A stretch of 64,000 bases of DNA from Actinacidiphila glaucinigra (GTDB lineage: Bacteria; Actinomycetota; Actinomycetes; Streptomycetales; Streptomycetaceae), in the NCBI RefSeq assembly GCF_900188405.1, contig NZ_FZOF01000001.1, positions 558,001 to 622,000 of the forward strand, in the 5' to 3' direction. Under the pieces are notes generated by a model. It had not been told where the DNA came from. It was given only the letters and a program-made list of their open reading frames with translations, and did no database searches. The number at the start of each line of letters is the position of its first letter. Position 1 is the first letter of the stretch. Shown in pieces: positions 49,190 through 57,973 of the stretch. The translations under genes and the position numbers were made by a program.

Positions 49190-50710
49190 ATGACCACGGG
49201 CACCGTCACCCCCGATCCCGACACCTTCCGCAAGCTGGCGCAGGACCGCCGTGTCATCCCGGTCAGCAGGAAGCTGCTGGCCGACGGGGACACCCCGGTC
49301 GGCCTGTACCGGAAGCTCGCGGCCGAGCGCCCCGGCACCTTCCTGCTGGAGTCCGCGGAGAACGGCCGCTCGTGGTCCCGCTACTCCTTCGTCGGCGTCC
49401 GCAGCGCCGCCACCCTGACCGAGCGCGACGGCCGCGCCCACTGGCTGGGCACGCCCCCGGTGGGCGTGCCGGCCGGCGGCGACCCGCTGGAGGCGCTGCG
49501 GGCCACGATCGAGGCCCTGCACACCCCGCGCGACCTGCACGACGACGCCGGACTGCCGCCGTTCACCGGGGGCATGGTCGGCTACCTCGGCTACGACGTC
49601 GTACGCCGCCTGGAGCGCATCGGCGACCACGCCCGCGACGACCTGGAGCTGCCCGAGCTCACCATGCTGCTCACCTCCGACCTGGCGGTGCTCGACCACT
49701 GGGACGGCTCGGTGCTGCTGATCGCCAACGCGATCAACCACAACGACCTCGACACCGGCGTCGACGAGGCGTACGCCGACGCCGTGCGGCGGCTCGACGC
49801 CATGACCGCCGACCTGGCCCGCCCCGTGGACTCCGCGCCCGCCGAACTGCCGCCCTCCCGGCTCCCGGAGGAGGTCACCTCCCGCTTCGGCGGCGCGGCG
49901 TACCAGGCGGCGGTGGAGACGGCCAAGGAGTACATCCGGGCCGGCGACGCCTTCCAGGTCGTGCCCTCGCAGCGGTTCGAGACGCCCTGCCCGGCGAGCG
50001 CCCTGGACGTCTACCGCGTGCTGCGGGCGACCAACCCCTCCCCGTACATGTACCTGCTGCGCTTCGACGGCTTCGACGTCGTCGGCTCCAGCCCCGAGGC
50101 GCTGGTCAAGGTCGAGGACGGCCGGGCCATGGTGCACCCCATCGCGGGCACCCGGCCGCGCGGCGCGACGCCGCGGGAGGACCAGGCGCTCGCCGACGAA
50201 CTGCTCGCCGACCCCAAGGAGCGTGCCGAGCACCTGATGCTGGTCGACCTGGGCCGCAACGACCTCGGCAGGGTCTGCGAACCCGGCAGCGTCGAGGTCG
50301 TCGACTTCATGTCGATCGAGCGCTACAGCCACGTCATGCACATCGTCTCCACCGTCACGGGCAGCGTCGGCGCCGGCCGCACGGCCTTCGACGTCCTCAC
50401 CGCCTGCTTCCCCGCGGGCACCCTCTCCGGCGCTCCCAAGCCGCGCGCGATGCAGATCATCGACGAGCTGGAGCCCACCCGGCGCGGCCTGTACGGCGGC
50501 GCCGTGGGCTACCTGGACTTCGCCGGCGACTCCGACACCGCCATCGCCATCCGCACCGCGGTGCTGCGCGACGGGACCGCGTACGTGCAGGCCGGCGCCG
50601 GCATCGTCGCCGACTCCGACCCGGTCAGCGAGGACACCGAGTGCCGGAACAAGGCTGCCGCGGTGCTCCGCGCCGTCGCCACGGCCGGCCGGATGCGTGC
50701 CGGGGCGTGA
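49190..50710 (+). CDS. trpE: Anthranilate synthase component I
   Basis: A 506-residue TrpE that aminates chorismate to anthranilate. The N-terminal half has [20 protein letters not shown] with the tryptophan-feedback site LLES...S. The C-terminal chorismate-binding half has [49 protein letters not shown] and [22 protein letters not shown]. It is not fused to a glutaminase, so TrpG must be encoded elsewhere. A TIGR02234 membrane gene follows, as in many actinobacteria. Confidence 0.97.
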   Translation: MTTGTVTPDPDTFRKLAQDRRVIPVSRKLLADGDTPVGLYRKLAAERPGTFLLESAENGRSWSRYSFVGVRSAATLTERDGRAHWLGTPPVGVPAGGDPLEALRATIEALHTPRDLHDDAGLPPFTGGMVGYLGYDVVRRLERIGDHARDDLELPELTMLLTSDLAVLDHWDGSVLLIANAINHNDLDTGVDEAYADAVRRLDAMTADLARPVDSAPAELPPSRLPEEVTSRFGGAAYQAAVETAKEYIRAGDAFQVVPSQRFETPCPASALDVYRVLRATNPSPYMYLLRFDGFDVVGSSPEALVKVEDGRAMVHPIAGTRPRGATPREDQALADELLADPKERAEHLMLVDLGRNDLGRVCEPGSVEVVDFMSIERYSHVMHIVSTVTGSVGAGRTAFDVLTACFPAGTLSGAPKPRAMQIIDELEPTRRGLYGGAVGYLDFAGDSDTAIAIRTAVLRDGTAYVQAGAGIVADSDPVSEDTECRNKAAAVLRAVATAGRMRAGA

Positions 50711-50767
50711 CCGGCGCGGCCGGGCCCCGCGTGCCGGGGCGGCGCGGCGACGGGGGATAGTGGTCGG

Positions 50768-51427
50768 GTGAGCAGCCCCGCACCTCAGCCCAGCACCGTC
50801 GCAGAACCGGCAGCCGAGCCCGCAGCCCGCCGGGCGGGCGGCCGCGGCAGCCTCGTCCTCGCCCTGGCGAGCGGCGTGCTCGGCGCCGCGGTCGTACTCC
50901 TGGCCTCGAGCAAGACCTGGCAGGAGGGCAGCGCGCCGTTCGCCGACGGCGGGATGCCGGTCAGGGTCTCCGGCCACCAGGTGACCGGGGTGCCGGGAGC
51001 GCTCGCGCTGGTGGGCCTCGCCGCCCTCGTGGCGGTCTTCGCCGTACGGGGAGCGGGCCGGCTGCTCGTGGGCGGGCTGCTCGCGCTGTGCGGGGCCGGG
51101 GCCCTCGCGGCGGCGCTGCTCGCGTTCGGCGACACCGCGGCCCTGGACGCGGCCGCGGCGACCGCCAGCGGCCTGTCCCGTACGACCGTCAACGGGTCCT
51201 CCACCAGCGCCTGGCCGGGTGTGTCGGCGGCCGGCGGCGTGCTTCTGCTGCTGGCCGGCACGGTCGCCCTGCTCCGCGCGCGGACCTGGCCCGGCATGTC
51301 GGACCGCTACGACCGCGACACCCCCAAGGCGGCGCCCCCCGCCCGCACCGCCGCGGGTGGGGAGGAGCGCCCCGAGGACCTGTGGAAGGCGCTGGACCGG
51401 GGCGAGGACCCCACCGAGTCGCCCTGA
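50768..51427 (+). CDS. TIGR02234 family trp-region membrane protein
   Basis: A 219-residue protein with four hydrophobic segments (LVLALASGVLGAAVVLLAS, GALALVGLAALVAVFAV, LLVGGLLALCGAGALAAALLAF, GVLLLLAGTVALLRA) and SSKTWQEG after the first. It belongs to a family known only as a membrane protein next to trp genes in actinobacteria. The role is unknown. GATAGT lies six bases before GTG 50768, again a leaderless pattern. Confidence 0.88.
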   Translation: MSSPAPQPSTVAEPAAEPAARRAGGRGSLVLALASGVLGAAVVLLASSKTWQEGSAPFADGGMPVRVSGHQVTGVPGALALVGLAALVAVFAVRGAGRLLVGGLLALCGAGALAAALLAFGDTAALDAAAATASGLSRTTVNGSSTSAWPGVSAAGGVLLLLAGTVALLRARTWPGMSDRYDRDTPKAAPPARTAAGGEERPEDLWKALDRGEDPTESP

Positions 51428-51550
51428 CGCGCCGGGCCACCCCCCGCGCGCGGAGCGTGAGCGCAACGGGGGACAATGGCCCCTGACGCGCGCCATCGCG
51501 CGGGCGGACGAACTGACGACCCTTTCTCGAAGAACGACTTGGGAGCACTC

Positions 51551-51763
51551 ATGGCGGGCAACAGCCACGGACACACCCCTGCCGCCTGGACCGGCGTGAC
51601 CATCGCCTTCATCGGCTTCTGCGTCGCGGCTGCCTTCGTCGTCCTGGCGGAGCCGATCGGGATGTTCGCCGGCCTGGCGGTCGCCGCCCTGGGCGGGCTG
51701 GTCGGTCTCGGCATGCGCGCCGCGGGCCTCGGCAAGCCGATGCCGGAGCGGCAGCGCGGCTGA
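51551..51763 (+). CDS. HGxxPAAW-motif membrane protein, 70 residues
   Basis: Starts MAGNSHGHTPAAWTGVTIAF, giving the HGxxPAAW signature, followed by two hydrophobic segments (IAFIGFCVAAAFVVLAEP and GMFAGLAVAALGGLVGLGM). This small family is conserved near trp genes in Streptomyces. The function is unknown. GGGAGCACTC precedes the ATG. A strong terminator follows. Confidence 0.9.
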   Translation: MAGNSHGHTPAAWTGVTIAFIGFCVAAAFVVLAEPIGMFAGLAVAALGGLVGLGMRAAGLGKPMPERQRG

Positions 51764-51777
51764 CCCGGGCAACGGGC

Positions 51778-51820
51778 GCGCGGAGCCGCCGCCGGCACAC
51801 CGCCGGCGGCGGCTCCGCGC
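51778..51820 (+). terminator. Hairpin terminator after the HGxxPAAW gene
   Basis: Arms GCGCGGAGCCGCCGCCGG and its complement close a 7-base loop, followed by TTT, 15 bases after the stop. Confidence 0.85.
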
Positions 51821-51872
51821 TTTCCGGCCACCCCGGCTGTTCGGGGCGGCCACGAGGCGGGACAATCACCGG

Positions 51873-52289
51873 GTGACCGAGACTGCCGCAAGGCCGAAGC
51901 CGAGTGACCTCCTCGCCCCCCTGGGCGTCCTCGGCGGTGTCGCCGCCGCCTTCGCCTACGTCGGCACCTTCGACCCGAACGAGGCCGGGCACTACCCCGT
52001 CTGCCCCCTGCTGCGCTACGGGGGCGTGTACTGCCCGGGCTGCGGCGGGCTGCGGAGCGCGTACGCGGTCGTGCACGGCGACTTCGGCGCGGCGCTCGGC
52101 CTCAACGCGCTGGCCGTGGCCGGTTATGCGCTCTTCGCCGTGCTGTGGACGGTCTGGCTCACCCGGACGCTGCGCGGCAGGTCCTTCTCGCTCCCCCTGC
52201 GGGCCGTCCACTGGTGGACGATCGCGGGCGTCGTGCTGCTCTTCACCGTCGTCCGGAACCTTCCGTTCGGGGCCGCACTGGCGCCCTGA
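51873..52289 (+). CDS. DUF2752 membrane protein
   Basis: A 138-residue protein with three to four membrane segments and the DUF2752 signature CPLLRYGGVYCPGCGGLRSAY, in which the cysteines suggest metal or disulfide binding. Its function is unknown. GACAAT (51861-51866) six bases before GTG 51873 suggests a leaderless mRNA. It lies between the trpE block and trpC. Confidence 0.9.
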   Translation: MTETAARPKPSDLLAPLGVLGGVAAAFAYVGTFDPNEAGHYPVCPLLRYGGVYCPGCGGLRSAYAVVHGDFGAALGLNALAVAGYALFAVLWTVWLTRTLRGRSFSLPLRAVHWWTIAGVVLLFTVVRNLPFGAALAP

Positions 52290-52437
52290 CCTGCGCCGGG
52301 GCGGCGCCCGGACCGTCCGGTCGGCGGGCCCTCGCTCCGCCGGATGCGGGTCCTCCGCCGCCCGGCGGTTACCATCGCAGTGCCGGTGGAACATCTCACT
52401 GGCTTGATCGTTTCGCTTTCGGAAGGGGTCCTCTCGC

Positions 52438-53247
52438 GTGAGTGTGCTCGACGAGATCATCGAAGGCGTCCGCGAGGACCTTGCCGAGCGGCAGGCCCGG
52501 GTCTCCCTCGACGAGCTCAAGGATCGGGCGGCGAAGGCGCGCGACGCCAAGGACGGCGTGGCGGCCCTGCGGGGGGACAGCGTCAAGGTCATCTGCGAGG
52601 TCAAGCGGTCCAGCCCCTCCAAGGGGGCCCTCGCCGCCATCGCCGACCCCGCGGGCCTCGCCGCGGACTACGAGGCGGGCGGCGCCGCCGTCATCTCGGT
52701 CCTCACCGAGCAGCGCCGGTTCGGCGGTTCGCTGGCCGACCTCGAGGCCGTCCGCGGCAAGGTCGACATCCCGGTCCTGCGCAAGGACTTCATCGTCACC
52801 GCCTACCAGCTCTGGGAGGCCCGCGCCTACGGTGCGGACCTCGCGCTGCTGATCGTCGCGGCGCTGGAGCAGGACGCGCTGGTCTCCCTGATCGAGCGGG
52901 CCGAGTCCATCGGGCTCACCCCGCTGGTCGAGGTGCACGACGAGGAGGAGGTCGATCGGGCGGTCGACGCGGGCGCCCGCATCATCGGCGTCAACGCGCG
53001 CAACCTCAAGACCCTCGAGGTCGACCGAGGCACCTTCGCCCGTGTCGCCCCGGAGATCCCGGACCACATCGTGAAGGTGGCCGAGTCCGGCGTCCGCGGC
53101 CCGCACGACCTCATCGCCTACGCCAACGACGGCGCCGACGCCGTCCTCGTCGGCGAGTCCCTGGTGACCGGCCGCGACCCCAAGGCCGCCGTGGCCGACC
53201 TCGTCGCCGCCGGCGCGCACCCCGCGCTGCGCCACGGGCGGGGCTGA
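52438..53247 (+). CDS. trpC: Indole-3-glycerol phosphate synthase
   Basis: A 269-residue (beta-alpha)8 barrel that makes indole-3-glycerol phosphate. Active-site strands are [32 protein letters not shown] [52 protein letters not shown] and [12 protein letters not shown]. It is not fused to TrpF; PriA supplies that step. GAAGGGG precedes GTG 52438. It starts the trpC-trpM-trpB-trpA cluster; TACCAT near 52370 may be its -10. Confidence 0.96.
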   Translation: MSVLDEIIEGVREDLAERQARVSLDELKDRAAKARDAKDGVAALRGDSVKVICEVKRSSPSKGALAAIADPAGLAADYEAGGAAVISVLTEQRRFGGSLADLEAVRGKVDIPVLRKDFIVTAYQLWEARAYGADLALLIVAALEQDALVSLIERAESIGLTPLVEVHDEEEVDRAVDAGARIIGVNARNLKTLEVDRGTFARVAPEIPDHIVKVAESGVRGPHDLIAYANDGADAVLVGESLVTGRDPKAAVADLVAAGAHPALRHGRG

Positions 53248-53255
53248 CCGGCACC

Positions 53256-53393
53256 ATGACGAGCTACGCGCGACTGGCCCGGGGCTGCCGTCCCCGTGGC
53301 TGCCGCGCGCCCGCGCGGCGCGTCCTCGGCCGCCGCGTGCGCTACCACATCGGCTGCGAGCCGGGTCAGATCAACGGGCGCCGATGGCGCTGA
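53256..53393 (+). CDS. trpM: TrpM-like small basic tryptophan-biosynthesis modulator
   Basis: A 45-residue, strongly basic protein (MTSYARLARGCRPRGCRAPA ... GRRVRYHIGCEPGQINGRRWR) between trpC and trpB. I recall TrpM (trpX) at this exact place in Streptomyces coelicolor, a small protein reported to tune tryptophan synthesis and development; this copy is shorter than the one I remember. Three cysteines and about a quarter Arg may suggest RNA or metal binding. Eight bases separate it from trpC. Confidence 0.8.
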   Translation: MTSYARLARGCRPRGCRAPARRVLGRRVRYHIGCEPGQINGRRWR

Positions 53394-53419
53394 CGGTGGC
53401 GCCGTCCGCCTGAAGACCG

Positions 53420-53452
53420 GGGCACGGGCGTGCCCACCGGCGTCCCGCCGGT
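53420..53452 (+). promoter_or_regulatory. Tandem small hairpins between trpM and trpB
   Basis: GGGCAC/GTGCCC around GGGC (53420-53435) is followed at once by ACCGGCG/CGCCGGT around TCC (53436-53452). They lie in the 203-base trpM-trpB gap. They could weaken or process a read-through transcript, or be incidental in this GC-rich sequence. TAACGT near 53528 may be a promoter for trpBA. Confidence 0.4.
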
Positions 53453-53596
53453 GACCGCCCCTGCGTGCTCCCCGGCCGCGGGCGCGCGCCCATGCCGCGG
53501 GCGGCGCCCCATGCGCCGCCGGCGCCGTAACGTGACCATTGGTACGCGAAACCCTGGGGGCCGCCGACGCGCGCCCCCGAAGGAGCCGAGAACGTC

Positions 53597-54841
53597 ATGT
53601 CCGAAGACTTCTTCATCCCCGACCCCGAGGGCCGGGTCCCCAGCGCCGAGGGCTACTTCGGCCGGTTCGGCGGCAAGTTCATCCCGGAGGCGCTGGTCGC
53701 CGCCGTGGACGAGGTCGCCGTCGAGTACGACAAGGCGAAGTCCGACCCCGCCTTCGCCGCGGAGCTGAACGAGCTGCTGGTGCACTACACCGGTCGCCCC
53801 AGCCCGCTCACCGAGGTGCCGCGGTTCGCGCGGCACGCCGGCGGGGCACGGGTCTTCCTCAAGCGGGAGGACCTCAACCACACCGGCTCGCACAAGATCA
53901 ACAATGTGCTGGGCCAGGCGCTGCTCACCAAGCGCATGGGCAAGACCCGGGTCATCGCCGAGACCGGCGCAGGGCAGCACGGCGTGGCCACGGCCACCGC
54001 CTGCGCCCTGTTCGGCCTGGAGTGCACCATCTACATGGGCGAGGTCGACACCGAGCGCCAGGCGCTCAACGTGGCCCGCATGCGCATCCTCGGCGCCGAG
54101 GTCATCCCCGTGAAGTCGGGCAGCCGGACCCTGAAGGACGCGATCAACGAGGCGTTCCGCGACTGGGTCGCCAACGTGGACCGCACCCACTACCTGTTCG
54201 GCACGGTCGCGGGCCCGCACCCCTTCCCGGCGATGGTGCGCGACTTCCACCGCGTCATCGGCGTCGAGGCGCGCCGCCAGATCCTGGAGCGCGCCGGCCG
54301 GCTGCCGGACGTGGTCGCCGCCTGCGTGGGCGGCGGGTCCAACGCGATCGGTCTGTTCCACGCCTTCATCCCGGACGAGGGCGTACGCCTGCTGGGCCTG
54401 GAGGCGGCCGGCCACGGCGTGGACTCCGGCGAGCACGCGGCGACGCTGACCGTCGGCGAGCCCGGCATCCTGCACGGCTCCCGCAGTTACGTCCTGCAGG
54501 ACGACGAGGGCCAGATCACCGAGCCGTACTCGATCTCGGCAGGCCTGGACTACCCCGGCATCGGCCCCGAGCACGCCTACCTCAAGGAGACCGGCCGCGC
54601 CGAGTACCGCCCGGTCACCGACGACGAGGCGATGCAGTCGCTGCGCCTGCTGTCCCGCACCGAGGGCATCATCCCGGCCATCGAGAGCGCCCACGCCCTC
54701 GCGGGTGCGCTGCAGATCGGCCGGGAACTCGGCGAGGAGGGCCTGGTCCTGGTCAACCTCTCCGGGCGCGGCGACAAGGACATGGACACGGCCGCCCGCT
54801 ACTTCGGGCTGTACGACGAGGCTGAAGGAGCACAGCGGTGA
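53597..54841 (+). CDS. trpB: Tryptophan synthase beta subunit
   Basis: A 414-residue PLP enzyme joining indole and serine. The N-terminal [17 protein letters not shown], the PLP Lys in [29 protein letters not shown], the phosphate loop [14 protein letters not shown] and the closing [13 protein letters not shown] mark it as TrpB1. It shares 4 bases (GTGA) with trpA, so the tunnel-forming subunits are co-translated. GAAGGAG precedes the ATG. Confidence 0.97.
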   Translation: MSEDFFIPDPEGRVPSAEGYFGRFGGKFIPEALVAAVDEVAVEYDKAKSDPAFAAELNELLVHYTGRPSPLTEVPRFARHAGGARVFLKREDLNHTGSHKINNVLGQALLTKRMGKTRVIAETGAGQHGVATATACALFGLECTIYMGEVDTERQALNVARMRILGAEVIPVKSGSRTLKDAINEAFRDWVANVDRTHYLFGTVAGPHPFPAMVRDFHRVIGVEARRQILERAGRLPDVVAACVGGGSNAIGLFHAFIPDEGVRLLGLEAAGHGVDSGEHAATLTVGEPGILHGSRSYVLQDDEGQITEPYSISAGLDYPGIGPEHAYLKETGRAEYRPVTDDEAMQSLRLLSRTEGIIPAIESAHALAGALQIGRELGEEGLVLVNLSGRGDKDMDTAARYFGLYDEAEGAQR

Positions 54842-55647
54842 GCGGGCAGATCGAGCTGCTGGACCGGACCCTGGCCGGCGCCAGGACCGAGGGCCGCGCC
54901 GCCCTGGTGGCCTACCTCCCGGCGGGCTTCCCGACCGTCGAGGGCGGCATCGAGGCGGCGAAGGCCGCCCTGGAGGGCGGCGCCGACGTCGTCGAGATCG
55001 GCCTTCCGCACAGCGACCCCGTGCTGGACGGCCCGGTCATCCAGACCGCGGACGACATCGCGCTCCGCGGCGGCGTGCGGATCAAGGACGTGCTGCGCAC
55101 GGTCCGCGAGGCGCATGCCGCGACCGGGAAGCCGATCCTGGTCATGACGTACTGGAACCCGGTCGACCGCTACGGGGCCGAGCGGTTCGCCGCAGAACTG
55201 GCGGAGGCCGGCGGCGCCGGCTGCATCCTGCCGGACCTGCCGGTGGAGGAGTCCGAGGTGTGGCGGAAGGCCGCCGAGCAGCACGGACTGGCCACGGTGT
55301 TCGTGGTCGCCCCGAGCAGCCGGGACGAGCGGCTGGCGAAGATCACGGCGGCGGGCTCCGGCTTCGTCTACGCGGCCTCGCTGATGGGCGTCACCGGCAC
55401 CCGTGAGAGCGTCGGCGCCGAGGCGGCGGACCTGGTGCGGCGTACCCGCGCCCAGACCGAGCTGCCGGTCTGCGTCGGCCTGGGCGTCTCCGACGCCGCC
55501 CAGGCGGCCGAGGTGGCGGGCTTCGCGGACGGGGTGATCGTCGGCTCCGCGTTCGTCAAGCGGCTGCTCGACGCGCCGGACCTGGAGCGGGGCCTCGCCG
55601 GCGTGCGCGAGCTCGCCGCGGACCTGGCCCGGGGCGTCCGCCGGTAG
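54838..55647 (+). CDS. trpA: Tryptophan synthase alpha subunit
   Basis: A 269-residue barrel that splits indole-3-glycerol phosphate and passes indole to TrpB. The two acidic catalytic residues are in [19 protein letters not shown]. The loops [31 protein letters not shown] and [11 protein letters not shown] are as expected. A terminator follows 31 bases later. Confidence 0.97.
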   Translation: MSGQIELLDRTLAGARTEGRAALVAYLPAGFPTVEGGIEAAKAALEGGADVVEIGLPHSDPVLDGPVIQTADDIALRGGVRIKDVLRTVREAHAATGKPILVMTYWNPVDRYGAERFAAELAEAGGAGCILPDLPVEESEVWRKAAEQHGLATVFVVAPSSRDERLAKITAAGSGFVYAASLMGVTGTRESVGAEAADLVRRTRAQTELPVCVGLGVSDAAQAAEVAGFADGVIVGSAFVKRLLDAPDLERGLAGVRELAADLARGVRR

Positions 55648-55678
55648 CGGCGCCTCACTCTTCCGGGCGAAACATGGG

Positions 55679-55706
55679 CCGGGGGCACGCGCGAGCGTGC
55701 CCCCGG
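55679..55706 (+). terminator. Hairpin terminator after trpA
   Basis: Perfect 12-base arms (CCGGGGGCACGC) around GCGA, followed by TTCGTTG, which overlaps the run-up to the next gene. Confidence 0.85.
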
Positions 55707-55722
55707 TTCGTTGTGCCGGGGT

Positions 55723-56610
55723 GTGAGCGAGAAGAACCGTGAAGGAAAGCGCAACGCCCGGGACCGGCTGCAGGAGCAGCGGGCGGACGACCAGCGCCGG
55801 CAGAAGCGCAAGAGGACGGCGATCGTCGCGGGCTCCGTGGTGGGGGTCCTGGTCGTCGGCGCGGTCATCGGGGTCGTGGTGTCCAACAGCGGTGGCGGCT
55901 CCGTCGCCCCGGCCGTCGCCCCGGCGGGCGCTACGGGCAAGGACAAGCTGGCCCTCCCCAACGGCGCGAGCGACGCCCCGTCCACCCTGACCGTGTACGA
56001 GGACTTCCGGTGCCCGGCCTGCGCGGCCTACGAGAACGAGCTCCGCGACACCATCCACGGCCTCCAGGACGAGGGCCAGCTCAAGGTCGAGTACCACCTC
56101 GTCCGGCTGATCGACGGGAACCTGGGCGGCACCGGCTCGCTCGACGCCGCCAACGCCGCGGCCTGCGCGCAGGACGAGGGCAAGTTCCGCGCGTACCACG
56201 ACGTGCTGTACCAGAACCAGCCGCAGGAGAACGACGACCGCTTCGCCGACAAGAACCACCTGCTGGAGCTGGCGGCCAAGGTTCCGGGGCTGAAGACCCC
56301 CGCTTTCACCAGCTGCGTGAAGGACGGTACGTACGACGACTGGGTGAATGCCAACAACAAGGCCTTCGGCGCCGCCGGCTTCAACTCCACGCCCACCATC
56401 CTGCTCAACGGCGGCGAGAACCTGCTGGCGAAGGGGCAGCCCAACTTGACCGCGGACCGGCTGAAGCAGCTGGTCACCGAGGCCAACAAGGGCAAGAAGC
56501 CCGGTACCGCGACGCAGGGCGCCACCCCGCCGAGCGCGTCCGGGTCGCCGGGAACGGCGAGCGGCTCGGCACCCGCGGGAGGCTCTCCCGCGGCCCCGCA
56601 GAGCGGCTGA
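55723..56610 (+). CDS. Membrane-anchored DsbA-like thioredoxin-fold protein, CPAC type
   Basis: A 295-residue protein with a charged head (EKNREGKRNARDRLQEQRAD), one membrane span (IVAGSVVGVLVVGAVIGVVV) and an extracytoplasmic DsbA-like domain with C-P-A-C in YEDFRCPACAAYE and cis-Pro in GFNSTPTILLNGG. The C-terminal 35 residues are a Gly/Ser/Ala/Pro-rich tail. It is a paralogue of the protein at 22.6 kb. GTG 55723 follows CGGGGTGT. It probably works on secreted proteins next to Lgt. Confidence 0.92.
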   Translation: MSEKNREGKRNARDRLQEQRADDQRRQKRKRTAIVAGSVVGVLVVGAVIGVVVSNSGGGSVAPAVAPAGATGKDKLALPNGASDAPSTLTVYEDFRCPACAAYENELRDTIHGLQDEGQLKVEYHLVRLIDGNLGGTGSLDAANAAACAQDEGKFRAYHDVLYQNQPQENDDRFADKNHLLELAAKVPGLKTPAFTSCVKDGTYDDWVNANNKAFGAAGFNSTPTILLNGGENLLAKGQPNLTADRLKQLVTEANKGKKPGTATQGATPPSASGSPGTASGSAPAGGSPAAPQSG

Positions 56611-56686
56611 GCCCCGCTCCCGTTATCCAGCCGTTGCCGGGCGGGTGCCCGTCGTAGCCGCCCGGCACGGTAGCGTCGGGAGTGCC

Positions 56687-57781
56687 ATGGAACTCGAACT
56701 CGCATTCATTCCCAGCCCGTCGCGCGGGGTCATCCACCTCGGCCCCATCCCACTGCGCGGCTATGCCTTCTGCATCATCATCGGCGTCTTCGTGGCCGTG
56801 TGGCTCGGCAGCAGGCGATGGGTCGCCCGCGGCGGACAGAAGACCACGGTCGCGGACATCGCCGTCTGGGCGGTGCCGTTCGGCCTGGTCGGCGGTCGCC
56901 TCTACCACGTGATCACCAGTTACGAGCTCTACTTCGGTGAGGGCAAGGACTGGGTCAACGCGTTCAAGATCTGGGAGGGCGGCCTCGGCATCTGGGGCGC
57001 CATCGCCCTGGGCGCCCTCGGTGCCTGGATCGCCTGCCGGCGCCGCGGCATCCCGCTGCCCGCGTACGCCGACGCCGTGGCGCCCGGCATCGCCTTCGCC
57101 CAAGCCATCGGCCGCTGGGGCAACTGGTTCAACCAGGAGCTCTACGGGCGCGCCACCGATCTGCCCTGGGCGCTGAAGATCGACAGCGCCCACCGGCCCG
57201 CGGACAGCCTGGACGCCGCGACGTACCACCCGACCTTCCTGTACGAGTCGCTGTGGTGCGTCGGTGTGGCCGTGCTGGTCATCTGGGCCGACCGGCGCTT
57301 CAAGCTCGGCCACGGCCGCGCCTTCGCGCTCTACGTCGCGGCGTACACCGTCGGGCGCTTCTGGATCGAGTACCTGCGCGTCGACGACGCCCACCACGTC
57401 CTGGGCCTGCGGCTCAACGACTGGACCTCGATCCTGGTCTTCGCCGCCGCGGTGGCCTACATGGTGGTCTCGGCGAGGCTGCGGCCGGGCCGTGAGGAGG
57501 TCGTCGAGCCGGCGGCCCTCGCCGCGGCCGAGGCCTCCGCTGAGGACACGGACCCCGACGCGAAGGACGCGGACGCGAAGGACGCCGACGCGAAGGACGC
57601 GGACGCGAAGGACGCCGACGCGAAGGACGCGGACGCGAAGCCGGCCGACGAGAAGGCGGCGGACGGGGACGGCGAGAAGACCGCATCCGCCGACGAGGCG
57701 GAGCCCGGCCCGGACCGGGACGAGGAGGACGGCGCCCCCGTCCCCGTCGAGGCCGAGGCCAAGCCCGCCAAGAACCTCTGA
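56687..57781 (+). CDS. lgt: Prolipoprotein diacylglyceryl transferase with acidic repeat tail
   Basis: A 364-residue membrane enzyme that adds diacylglycerol to the lipobox cysteine, the step before LspA. About seven membrane segments and the motifs IPLRGYAFCIIIG, GGRLYHVIT, IGRWGNWFNQELYG and YHPTFLYESLWC are intact. From about residue 280 a cytoplasmic tail follows, made of DAKDA repeats and an acidic Glu/Asp/Ala end that ordinary Lgt lacks. TAGCGT lies ten bases before ATG 56687. A longer GTG start at 56645 is less likely. Confidence 0.95.
   Translation: MELELAFIPSPSRGVIHLGPIPLRGYAFCIIIGVFVAVWLGSRRWVARGGQKTTVADIAVWAVPFGLVGGRLYHVITSYELYFGEGKDWVNAFKIWEGGLGIWGAIALGALGAWIACRRRGIPLPAYADAVAPGIAFAQAIGRWGNWFNQELYGRATDLPWALKIDSAHRPADSLDAATYHPTFLYESLWCVGVAVLVIWADRRFKLGHGRAFALYVAAYTVGRFWIEYLRVDDAHHVLGLRLNDWTSILVFAAAVAYMVVSARLRPGREEVVEPAALAAAEASAEDTDPDAKDADAKDADAKDADAKDADAKDADAKPADEKAADGDGEKTASADEAEPGPDRDEEDGAPVPVEAEAKPAKNL
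57557..57640 (+). repeat. 15-base tandem repeats in the lgt tail
   Basis: GACGCGAAGGACGCG or GACGCGAAGGACGCC is repeated about 5.6 times in a row, coding DAKDA units. The alternation of the last base between G and C gives a 30-base super-repeat. Length differences between strains would be expected. Confidence 0.88.
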
Positions 57782-57799
57782 CGCGTACGTCGCGCAGCC

Positions 57800-57836
57800 C
57801 GCGGCCGCCGTTCACCACCCGGTGACGGCGGCCGCG
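57800..57836 (+). terminator. Hairpin terminator of lgt
   Basis: Perfect 12-base arms (CGCGGCCGCCGT) around a 13-base loop that can itself pair (CACC/GGTG), followed by GCGTTTTCCC. Confidence 0.85.
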
Positions 57837-57865
57837 GCGTTTTCCCTCCCGGCGAGTTTTCGCAG

Positions 57866-57884
57866 GTAAGGCAGGCTTTCCTTG
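57866..57884 (+). promoter_or_regulatory. Possible iron box (IdeR/DmdR-like) before the VIT-type gene
   Basis: GTAAGGCAGGCTTTCCTTG contains the central AGGCT and mirrored AAGG/CCTT of the actinobacterial DtxR-type iron box, matching about 11 of 19 consensus positions. It lies about 90 bases before the start of a likely iron/manganese transporter. The match is imperfect. Confidence 0.4.
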
Positions 57885-57973
57885 CTGGAAACGCAGGGAA
57901 TTCGAGCGTACGGTCGAGGCGTTCGAGGGAGGGACGCGGGGACCGCCGCCCCGGGGGAAGGAGCACCTTGACC

